64,000 bases of DNA from an uncultured Christensenellaceae bacterium (lineage in GTDB: Bacteria > Bacillota > Clostridia > Christensenellales > UMGS416), in the NCBI GenBank assembly GCA_944376795.1, contig CALWDW010000033.1, forward strand, positions 1 through 64,000. Direction: 5' to 3'. The notes under the pieces were generated by a model. The model was not told the origin of the DNA. It worked only from the letters and a program-made list of their open reading frames with translations, and ran no database searches. The position numbers were made by a program, and so were the translations under genes. Below, in pieces: positions 44,646 to 51,829 of this stretch. The number at the start of each line of letters is the position of its first letter. Positions within the stretch are counted from its first letter, which is position 1.

Positions 44646-45842
44646 ATGAGTAGTAACGGTGTAACCTATCCTGCGGGTTTCCGGGCAGCGGGCGTAGCAT
44701 GCGGTTTGAAGAAGAATAATGCGCTAGATCTCGCGGTGGTGATCAGCGATGTACCCGCTACGGCCGCCGCGGTTTTTACGCGCAATGTTGTTAAGGGGCA
44801 TAGCTTGCAGGTATCGCGGCGCAATGTGCAGGCAGGCACTGCCCGTGTTTGCATTATCAATAGCGGCTGTGCCAACGCGTGCATGGGGCAGCGTGGGTGG
44901 GATGACGCCATCGCTATAACGCAGATGGTGGCAGAAAAGGTAGGCTGCGCTCCGGAAGAAGTACTTCCTTCGTCTACGGGTGTTATTGGGGTTCCCCTGC
45001 CGATGGAGAATCTCTCCTTTGGCATTGCGGCCGCCTGCGCGCATGCCAGCCCTGCCGGAGGAGCGGATGCGGCCAGGGCTATTATGACGACGGACACGCA
45101 TCCCAAAGAGGTGCATGCTTGCTTTATGCTAGAAGGACGAGAGATTCACTTGGGCGGTATGGCCAAAGGCTCGGGGATGATTCACCCCGATATGGCTACG
45201 ATGATCAGCGTGTTGACCACCGATGCCGCCATTGAGCGGGAGGCCCTGGATGCGGCTTTGCGAGAAGCGGTTAGCAGCACGTACAATCGTATTTCGGTGG
45301 ATGGCGATACCAGTGTCTGCGATCAAGTAACTATTCTTGCCAATGGCCAGGCGGGGAATTCCCCCATCGTTAAGGGAACAGCGGCTTTCGATACTTTTGT
45401 TGACGTCCTTACGGGCATGGCCCGAGAGTTGGCCAAAATGCTGGCCGCCGATGGCGAGGGCGCGACAAAGCTCCTTACGATTACGATTCAGCATGCTCCC
45501 AGCGATCATGACGCGCATCTAATTGCGGCAGCCATCGCAAAGTCCCCTCTCTGCAAAACGGCAGCCTACGGGCAGGATGCGAACTGGGGACGCCTGATGA
45601 CGGCTGCAGGATATTCCGGAGCTATGTTTGATCCGGAAAAGGTGGACGTTTATATCGGGGATATCCAGGTCTGTCAGAACGGCGTTGCCAAGGATTTTGA
45701 TGAGGAACAGGCTCTCAAGGTTCTTTCGGAGAAAGAGGTTGAATATACGCTGGACTTCAAGCAAGGGGAAGGCTTTGATCAGATGTATACTTGCGATATG
45801 ACCCATGAGTATATTACGATCAATGGATCCTATCGAAGCTGA
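44646..45842 (+). CDS. argJ: Glutamate N-acetyltransferase / ornithine acetyltransferase
   Basis: Transfers the acetyl group from N-acetylornithine to glutamate, closing the acetyl cycle of arginine synthesis; some members also use acetyl-CoA. 398 residues. The self-cleavage site is in GMIHPDMATMI, between A184 and T185, whose threonine becomes the nucleophile of the beta chain. STGVIG (110-115) forms the oxyanion region and GQDANWGR lies near the C-terminus. The ATG at 44646 follows CAGGAGGAGG. It stands alone on the plus strand among minus-strand genes, with its own promoter and terminator, 42 kb from argB-argD-argF. Confidence 0.96.
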   Translation: MSSNGVTYPAGFRAAGVACGLKKNNALDLAVVISDVPATAAAVFTRNVVKGHSLQVSRRNVQAGTARVCIINSGCANACMGQRGWDDAIAITQMVAEKVGCAPEEVLPSSTGVIGVPLPMENLSFGIAAACAHASPAGGADAARAIMTTDTHPKEVHACFMLEGREIHLGGMAKGSGMIHPDMATMISVLTTDAAIEREALDAALREAVSSTYNRISVDGDTSVCDQVTILANGQAGNSPIVKGTAAFDTFVDVLTGMARELAKMLAADGEGATKLLTITIQHAPSDHDAHLIAAAIAKSPLCKTAAYGQDANWGRLMTAAGYSGAMFDPEKVDVYIGDIQVCQNGVAKDFDEEQALKVLSEKEVEYTLDFKQGEGFDQMYTCDMTHEYITINGSYRS

Positions 45843-45865
45843 CTGCCCATTGTGCTGAGAATGAG

Positions 45866-45902
45866 AAAACAGGGTGGATGCTGGTTGCATCCGCCCTGTT
45901 TT
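45866..45902. terminator. Bidirectional terminator between argJ and the clan-D-like glycosidase
   Basis: A 16-bp stem with one G-T pair (45866-45881 with 45887-45902, core ACAGGGTGGATGC/GCATCCGCCCTGT) and a 5-base loop, with AAAA and TTTT at the two ends. Confidence 0.88.
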
Positions 45903-45954
45903 ACACTTTTATAGCGCGCTGGATCGTTGAAACTTTGGAATGGATGGGTTTTCC

Positions 45955-47484
45955 TTATTTCGCACTGTGCAGGGAAACCATCAGGCCGGGAGCTGATGCG
46001 TCCTCGGCTTTGTTTTCCTGTGTTCCGACTGCTGCCAGCAATTCTCCGGGGAGGCATACCGCGTTTTCGTGAATTGTGCAGCCGTCGGTTATGTCCACGG
46101 CACGGTCGGAAGCCAAATCCTGTGCCAGAACTTTTTTTCCAGTGATGGGCTCGGGATAGATAAGCGTAATGCTTTCCCAATAACCAAAGAGGCCCACCGG
46201 TTTATCCGGCGCTTCTATGGGCAAAGAAACCGATGCCCGCGAAAGTATGACCTGTTCTCGGCCCATTCTTCTTGGCACGGAGAAAGCTGCCACAGCGCCG
46301 TTAGGGTGTTTCGATGCAAGAAGTATAGGGGCATGCTCCTCGGTGCAGCGCATATGCAGCGGTCCTATATTTCTCGTTAGAATCTGAGGACAGGCTTGGG
46401 TGATGGTGTGCCCCAAAATATTGGCGTACCATGTGTCTCCCTCTAAAAACGAACAGCAGTCTTCGGCCAATTCGGAAGAGGCATAGGCTTGTCCCTCTTT
46501 CAAGGGAAAGGCAGGTGCCAAGTTTTGCCAGCGGATAGCGCGCGTTATCTCCTGCAACCGTGCATTCTTGCTAAGGGAAGATCGCATGATGCCGATGGCA
46601 AGTCCCAAGGAGGCGCCAATATAGGGCGCGTCTTCGCAATTCAAAATACACGAGGAGCCCGGAAGCATACGGAACAGCTCCGCCGCGCGGTCCAGTGTGG
46701 ATGGAGCATACAAGGGGTTCAATATATCATAGGTGCGGAAAGCATCCGAGAAGGAGGCGATGGCGGCTGCGCGCTGGGGATAATCTCTCCAGCCTGCAAA
46801 TCGACCATTTCCCTTCTGTATGCCGTTTTCAATCCAAGCATTGTTGACGGGAGGCAGACACAGGCAGTGCTCGATGATAAGATTGGGCGCCTCTTTATCA
46901 CGGAGGGCACAGAGGCGTTGGCGCCACGGGATATCATCGGCATGCGTACCCCAGTCCACCTTCCAATATGCAATTTCCGCCTGGTTGGACCACCGAAGCC
47001 TCTCAATCCAGTAGGCATCGGAAGCATCGGACGTCATGGCTCCGTGTTGGGAGTCTTCGCCCATTGCTTGGGCGGCGACCCAAATACCAAGGCCTTTCCA
47101 ACCAGCTCGATGGATCATTTGTGCTAACTTAGTTAGACGTTCTACGGGGGTTCCTTGGCAGGAGGGAAAGCGCTCCGCATCCGGGATGAGAGAGCCAAAG
47201 CGCCACATTTCTTTGCTAGGATCGGCACCCATGGGAACATCCCATCCATCATCCAGTACAAAAAACAAATCTTTGCGAATCTCTGGGTATTGATAGGCAA
47301 GTCCGTCGGGGCCGAAAATATTGGCCTCCGTCATGGCGTCTCGAGCAAGCATGGCCCCTTGGTCACCGAGAAAGTTCTGGGGCTGGGCTTGGAAGCTTTT
47401 TTGTTGCCCGATAACGTTTTGTGCACTCCAAGTGCAGTAATAGTTAGGCGTAACTCCCTTTGGGTTAGGAGGCAACAGATTCAT
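45955..47484 (-). CDS. Alpha-galactosidase-like (clan GH-D) glycoside hydrolase
   Basis: 509 residues. A TIM barrel of the GH27/GH36 kind is indicated by VLDDGWD (77-83), GLGIWVAAQ (131-139) and AYWKVDWG (172-179), where D177 matches the nucleophile of the K-x-D motif. A beta-rich C-terminal domain follows (about 390-509). No signal peptide, so action on imported sugars is likely. The barrel motifs are those of alpha-galactosidase-type retaining enzymes, but the rest is divergent, so substrate is uncertain. Its start overlaps the stop of the SDR gene by four bases, so the two are co-translated; the two proteins may handle the same sugar. Confidence 0.75.
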   Translation of the reverse strand: MNLLPPNPKGVTPNYYCTWSAQNVIGQQKSFQAQPQNFLGDQGAMLARDAMTEANIFGPDGLAYQYPEIRKDLFFVLDDGWDVPMGADPSKEMWRFGSLIPDAERFPSCQGTPVERLTKLAQMIHRAGWKGLGIWVAAQAMGEDSQHGAMTSDASDAYWIERLRWSNQAEIAYWKVDWGTHADDIPWRQRLCALRDKEAPNLIIEHCLCLPPVNNAWIENGIQKGNGRFAGWRDYPQRAAAIASFSDAFRTYDILNPLYAPSTLDRAAELFRMLPGSSCILNCEDAPYIGASLGLAIGIMRSSLSKNARLQEITRAIRWQNLAPAFPLKEGQAYASSELAEDCCSFLEGDTWYANILGHTITQACPQILTRNIGPLHMRCTEEHAPILLASKHPNGAVAAFSVPRRMGREQVILSRASVSLPIEAPDKPVGLFGYWESITLIYPEPITGKKVLAQDLASDRAVDITDGCTIHENAVCLPGELLAAVGTQENKAEDASAPGLMVSLHSAK

Positions 47485-48323
47485 TGCAAATTTTCCTCCT
47501 TGCTGGCAATTTCCTGCAGGTATAGCGGCTTCTCGGTGTAATACTCCGGATTATTATACCGGTTATCTGCCGCCACAGGCAAAAGTGCTCCGCCGTCCAT
47601 ATAGAGGGTGGTTCCGGTGATGTAGCCGGCCCCGTCGCTGGCTAAGAAGACAACGGCCTTGCCCACTTCCTGCGGAGTCAAAAATCGCTGCATGGGAATG
47701 CGCGGTGCCATAACATTGACGTAATTCTCTACGGCGCGTTCTTCAAACCACTCCAGTTGGGTGTATCCGGGTGCGATGGTAACACAGCGGATCCCATACG
47801 GAGCCAAGTCCATTGCAATGTTTTTGCCTAGCTTATCCAAAGCGCCTTTGGCAGCGGCGTAGACCGAAAAATCTTCCCAGGTTCCCATGGAGTGATTTGA
47901 CGAAATATTGATGATGGTTCCTTTGATTCCATCCTTTACCATGCGCCGTGCGGCGTACTGGCCGGAGAAATAGGTGCCACGCAGGTTGGTATGGATTACT
48001 TGGGAAAAGTGCTCGGGTGTCGCGTCCAGATAGTTCATCTTGCGTGTAATGCCTGCGTTGTTGACCAGGAGGTCGATATGGTCAAAAACCTGAAAGAATT
48101 CATCATAGAGGCGACGCAGCTCTTCGAGATTGGAAATGTCGGCCTGGAATACGTGACATCTGCGTCCTATATTCCTGATTTCTTGGGCCACCTCTTGAGC
48201 GCGCTGGGCATGCCCACCATAGTGAACGCCAACATCCCATCCAGCCCGCGCCAATTCCAGGGCAATTCCCCGGCCAATGCCCTGGGAAGATCCGGTAACC
48301 AAAGCGATTTTGCTTGCTTGCAT
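47481..48323 (-). CDS. SDR-family dehydrogenase, sugar dehydrogenase-like
   Basis: About 280 residues of the short-chain dehydrogenase/reductase family: TGSSQGIGRG nucleotide loop near the N-terminus, NNAG, the catalytic serine in INISSNHS, and YAAAKGAL with the Y-x-x-x-K pair. ITGTTLYMDGG is the usual C-terminal dimer segment. The closest kinds are glucose 1-dehydrogenase and 3-oxoacyl reductase; because a glycosidase follows in a coupled arrangement, a sugar or polyol substrate is more likely than a fatty acid. A 35-residue tail past the usual end carries several Tyr and Asn. The ATG at 48323 is preferred (GGGGA seven bases upstream). Confidence 0.85.
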   Translation of the reverse strand: MQASKIALVTGSSQGIGRGIALELARAGWDVGVHYGGHAQRAQEVAQEIRNIGRRCHVFQADISNLEELRRLYDEFFQVFDHIDLLVNNAGITRKMNYLDATPEHFSQVIHTNLRGTYFSGQYAARRMVKDGIKGTIINISSNHSMGTWEDFSVYAAAKGALDKLGKNIAMDLAPYGIRCVTIAPGYTQLEWFEERAVENYVNVMAPRIPMQRFLTPQEVGKAVVFLASDGAGYITGTTLYMDGGALLPVAADNRYNNPEYYTEKPLYLQEIASKEENLQ

Positions 48324-48452
48324 ATGCATTTCCCCTTTCGTGACTGGGTTATTCAATTGTTCATGGTAGGCCTTCGGCGATGAAATGAGTATGGCCAATC
48401 CTGTGCATTCCCATGGACAGAAATTTCCCGCCGCATAGCGGAAAGAATCCAG

Positions 48453-50297
48453 CTAGTGGCGGGAATCCCCTGTAGGATGCGCGTTGTAGCGTTCTTGCAG
48501 GCGTGTTATTACCCGGTCGATATGCTTTTCTGCGGCATCCAGAGCAGCGTCCCGGTCTTCGGGAGCTTCCTGCGGCTGTCCCATGAGTCGAACAAACTGG
48601 CTGACCTTGAGGCCCAGCGCTTCCTGCATATCCTGGTCGGATCCCTGGGAGCATACCAAATAGTAACAAAGCAGAGAGTCAGTCTGACCAATGCGGTGGG
48701 CTCGATCCTCAGCCTGGCTATGCACGGCCGGCGACCAGTCCAGCTCTCCAAAGACCACACAGGTTGCTCGCTGGAGGTTGAGTCCGGCAGCAGCACGCAG
48801 ACTTATGCAGCATAGAGGGCTACGTCCTTCCATGAAGCTCTGCACGGCCCGGTCTTTGGCTTTTTGCGTTTCTCTTCCGGTGATAAAAACGGGATGATAC
48901 CGCTTCAGGTGCCGTTTGTAGACATCAAATACGCTATGGTGGTGGGCAAATAGCAGAACCCTCTCCCCTGCCTCAATCAATGCGCCGGTAAACGCGCTTA
49001 CCCATGGCGCTTTAGCCAAGCCGGTTGCCTGCCGTTCCACGGCTACAATTTGTTCCCGGAGTAATGCGGCCCGGCTTGCGTCCAAGGATACACCTCCCTG
49101 CAGTGTAACCAATTCCTGCATGAGTGTCCCAAGGCGCTGTGTCTCTTCCTGATAGATGGCGCTATCGGCATCTACCTCCTGGACGATACGCCTTTTGGCC
49201 GGGAGTTGGGTCAGGACTTCGGATTTGGTTCGCCGGAGCATGAGTCCTTCTTGGCGCAGGTGATCTCCCAACAACTCAGGCTTTGCTACGATATGGTTTC
49301 CATATCCATAGCACCACTCGCGGGTAAAGCTTTCCCAGTCGCCTAGACAGTGATAATCAATAATATTCATCACGTGATAGATCTCTCCCCCATGGTTATA
49401 GATAGGGGTTCCTGAGAGACCGTAGACAATCTGTGCGCTGTCGGCCAAAAGACTGGCGGCTGCGTATTTTTCGGTGCCCGCATGGCGAAGCTCCTGGATT
49501 TCATCAAAAATGACGGCATGAAACCGGTACTGAGGAAGTGCCGTCTTCCAGCCGCGAAGGAGAAGGTAATGAATGATGTAGATGTCAGCCTCAGGGAGTG
49601 CGTATGGAGTAAGTCCGCGCAGTACATGCACCCGTGCTGCAGAAGTTTCTTCGCCCTGGTTGCCTGGCATGCGGAGAAAGCGGGCAATCTCACGTTGCCA
49701 GTTTGTAATCAAATGCGGTGGCACCACTAAAAGCACGGGCCAGCGGTCTTCCTGCACGAGCTGTGCCAGGGCCTGCACGGTTTTTCCCAGCCCCATCTCA
49801 TCTGCCAACAGCGCGCGCTGATGGTAGGCAAGAAATCCGACGCCCTCTTGCTGAAAAGGCATTAGCGTGGCTGTAAAGCGCAGCGAAGAAGGCTGTATTG
49901 ATACGGGATAGATCCGATATGTTTCCAGGCGAAGGGCTTTTTCACGGGTTTCCTGCAATGCCTGTTCCCAACGTGCCTGATCCCGGGGAGCAATGGAGAG
50001 AGGGTACCGCATCATCAGCCAATTGAGATCTGCAATAAACCGCCAATGTGCTGTAAAGGTTGCAATTCCGCGGCGTCCCGCGTCACAACCAGGAAAAAGT
50101 CTTTTGGCCAACTGTGTAACTGCGGGATCGCCCTTGATAGTCCATGCACGGCGGCGGGTATTGTAGGAGAGGGTCCCGTATGTTTTTTCCGGCACAGGGG
50201 CACGGCGCAGATATGCCGGAAGCGCATCCTCCTGGGGGATGGGATCACTCCCCCCTTCCATAGCACCTTCAATATAGAGTTCGTCATCATAGTTCAT
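48453..50297 (-). CDS. SNF2-family helicase-like ATPase
   Basis: 614 residues with the SNF2 motifs: I in LLADEMGLGKT (163-173), Ia in VVPPHLITNWQREI, II as FDEIQEL (DEIQ, 265-268), III in GLSGTPIYN (293-301), and, in the second lobe, LLFAHHHSV, SLRAAAGLNL and VI as DRAHRIGQ near 560. This combination, DEIQ in place of DEAH and the compact size, resembles the SMARCAL1/HARP-like SNF2 group that remodels or anneals DNA. An N-terminal 135 residues precede the motor and are not recognised. It overlaps the upstream nuclease gene by four bases (ATGA), so the two products are made together. It lacks methyltransferase and specificity genes of restriction systems. Confidence 0.88.
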   Translation of the reverse strand: MNYDDELYIEGAMEGGSDPIPQEDALPAYLRRAPVPEKTYGTLSYNTRRRAWTIKGDPAVTQLAKRLFPGCDAGRRGIATFTAHWRFIADLNWLMMRYPLSIAPRDQARWEQALQETREKALRLETYRIYPVSIQPSSLRFTATLMPFQQEGVGFLAYHQRALLADEMGLGKTVQALAQLVQEDRWPVLLVVPPHLITNWQREIARFLRMPGNQGEETSAARVHVLRGLTPYALPEADIYIIHYLLLRGWKTALPQYRFHAVIFDEIQELRHAGTEKYAAASLLADSAQIVYGLSGTPIYNHGGEIYHVMNIIDYHCLGDWESFTREWCYGYGNHIVAKPELLGDHLRQEGLMLRRTKSEVLTQLPAKRRIVQEVDADSAIYQEETQRLGTLMQELVTLQGGVSLDASRAALLREQIVAVERQATGLAKAPWVSAFTGALIEAGERVLLFAHHHSVFDVYKRHLKRYHPVFITGRETQKAKDRAVQSFMEGRSPLCCISLRAAAGLNLQRATCVVFGELDWSPAVHSQAEDRAHRIGQTDSLLCYYLVCSQGSDQDMQEALGLKVSQFVRLMGQPQEAPEDRDAALDAAEKHIDRVITRLQERYNAHPTGDSRH

Positions 50298-50662
50298 GGC
50301 AGTGCAATCCCCCATAAGGCGTGCAAGCTTAGCACCTTACATGGCTTTCCAGCAATATTGCGAGGAAGTATCACGCTGCGCTCCACGACTACCAAAAGGG
50401 CAGTAATCTGAGGGCTGGCGCAATAGCGCTGCAATTGCTGCAGCAAAGCTTTGCGTACAGGCTTCCCCTTTTTGACTTCAATGCCGACACCGCCGTCGGT
50501 CAGAAAATCGATGCGGCTACCCGGGAGAAGGTTGGCCTCTCGATGAAATTGAATTCCATGCGTCTCCAGTGCCGAGGCGATAGCCTTGTGCAGATCGTAC
50601 TCGCTGGCTGAAAGCGTTACGCGCAGGGGTCCCAGGGCCTGTACCACACGTTCCAATTCCAT
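50294..50662 (-). CDS. Small PD-(D/E)XK nuclease, partner of the SNF2 ATPase
   Basis: 122 residues. A restriction-endonuclease-like core is indicated by SRIDFLTDGGVGIEVKKGK (49-67): D52 and E62-x-K64 form the D-x9-E-x-K catalytic set, and QQLQRYC (75-81) matches the Q-x-x-x-Y motif of RecB/Cas4-like nucleases. An N-terminal helix with E22 completes the site. The start at 50662 is preceded by GGGAGG. It is translationally coupled to the SNF2 gene, which strongly suggests a complex or shared substrate, most likely branched or broken DNA. It is not a stand-alone restriction enzyme by context. Confidence 0.75.
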   Translation of the reverse strand: MELERVVQALGPLRVTLSASEYDLHKAIASALETHGIQFHREANLLPGSRIDFLTDGGVGIEVKKGKPVRKALLQQLQRYCASPQITALLVVVERSVILPRNIAGKPCKVLSLHALWGIALP

Positions 50663-50677
50663 AGCTTCCTCCCGTCC

Positions 50678-50727
50678 CGATATGCTAGAGCTGTCCTGGC
50701 ACGTGCCAGGACAGCTCTAGCATATCG
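50678..50727. repeat. Perfect 50-bp palindrome upstream of the nuclease-SNF2 pair
   Basis: Bases 50678-50702 and 50703-50727 are exact reverse complements with no spacer (centre GGCAC|GTGCC). As RNA it would fold into a very stable hairpin; on the plus strand TATTTTTCTTT follows, a terminator-like T run, but no plus-strand gene enters from the left. On the minus strand it lies between the CE7 esterase stop and the nuclease ribosome-binding site. Confidence 0.9.
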
Positions 50728-50747
50728 TATTTTTCTTTAGCTGGCAA

Positions 50748-51704
50748 CTAGAGCCCCAGCATAAATTGGAAGGTCAGGTCATCGGCTTCCGGAAGCCCCT
50801 CGTGTCCGAAATCGGGATAAATTTCTACACGTTTTTTGCACGTCATGTGATTATAGGCGGCAAACTGTGTCGAAGGCGGGCAGATGGTATCCATTAAGCC
50901 GGTGAACATATACGTCTCTGCCTGAATTCGAGGGGCTAGGAATTGCAGGTCAATATATCCCAACGTTGTAAACACCGCATCTTCCCGGAGATGGCGAGGA
51001 TCAAAGAGACGGAAATACTCCTTGAGTTCGGAATAGGCTCCGGTGGCCAGATCCATTTCCCATACACGCCGATAATCGCACAAAAAGGGATACATGGGAG
51101 CCGCCCGCTGAATCCGAGGTTCCAGTGCTGCGCAGGCGATGGTAAGAGCGCCGCCCTGGCTTCCACCCATCGCCCCTACCCGCGAGGCGTCAACCTCAGG
51201 AAAGCTCATAACAATGCGCGCAAGCTGTGCGGTATCCAGGAAGATGGAGCGAAAAAGGAGCTTATCCGGGCCATCATCCAGCCCACGAATGATGTGGCCA
51301 TGGTGAGTATTGCCGGAGACCGATCCCAGATCTTGTGAGAGGCCTCCCTGCCCACGGCAGTCCAGCGCCGCCACGGAGTAGCCGGCCAGGACATAGCGCA
51401 GCTTATCCGACCATCCGCCACAATTTCCCGTGTATCCATGAAACTGCAGCACCGCCGGATGGGGTTCCGAGGAGATAGGCCGCAGATACTTGGCATGAAT
51501 CCTTGATCCGCCTACGCCTGTAAAGTATAGGTCGTAGCACTGGACTCCGGGACATGAAAATGACGCCGGAATTAGTTCAACTTGGGCGTCTACCGCATCC
51601 AGTTCCGTCAGAGCCCGCTGCCAATAGGCTTCAAAATCTTGGGGACGGGGATTGCAGCCCTGGTATTTTTGCAGCTCATGCAGTGGCATATCAATTAAGG
51701 GCAT
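50748..51704 (-). CDS. Carbohydrate esterase family 7 (acetyl xylan esterase / cephalosporin-C deacetylase)
   Basis: Removes acetyl groups from xylo-oligosaccharides and related small acetates. 318 residues, the normal length. The alpha/beta-hydrolase triad is S182 in GGSQGG, D272 in TGLMDTICPP and H301 in FGHEG; the family-specific RGQG (117-120) and HGYTG (oxyanion) are present. No signal peptide, so it acts on imported oligosaccharides; CE7 enzymes form doughnut-shaped hexamers. The start at 51704 follows AAAGGAGGAGAAAA. Located upstream of the nuclease-SNF2 pair on the same strand but separated from it by the palindrome. Confidence 0.93.
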   Translation of the reverse strand: MPLIDMPLHELQKYQGCNPRPQDFEAYWQRALTELDAVDAQVELIPASFSCPGVQCYDLYFTGVGGSRIHAKYLRPISSEPHPAVLQFHGYTGNCGGWSDKLRYVLAGYSVAALDCRGQGGLSQDLGSVSGNTHHGHIIRGLDDGPDKLLFRSIFLDTAQLARIVMSFPEVDASRVGAMGGSQGGALTIACAALEPRIQRAAPMYPFLCDYRRVWEMDLATGAYSELKEYFRLFDPRHLREDAVFTTLGYIDLQFLAPRIQAETYMFTGLMDTICPPSTQFAAYNHMTCKKRVEIYPDFGHEGLPEADDLTFQFMLGL

Positions 51705-51778
51705 AGGTTTTCTCCTCCTTTTTGCAGCTGAAATGCCTGATAAAATTCGCGCAAAATCTGAAAAATCCTTCTGGGAAG

Positions 51779-51812
51779 CAAAAAGAAAGCCGCCGGGATT
51801 GCCGGCGGCTTT
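51779..51812 (-). terminator. Terminator of the SpoIID-SH3 gene
   Basis: A perfect 11-bp stem (AAAGCCGCCGG with CCGGCGGCTTT, 51786-51796 and 51802-51812) and 5-base loop, followed on the minus strand by CTTTCTTTTTG, ten bases after the stop. Confidence 0.88.
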
Positions 51813-51829
51813 TAGGAAACCGATTCAAT

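Noticed and set aside
50678-50727. Palindrome as the ordinary terminator of the CE7 esterase gene
   Set aside because: On the minus strand, in the direction of the esterase transcript, it is followed by GGGACGGGAGG and not by a T run; the T run is on the other strand.
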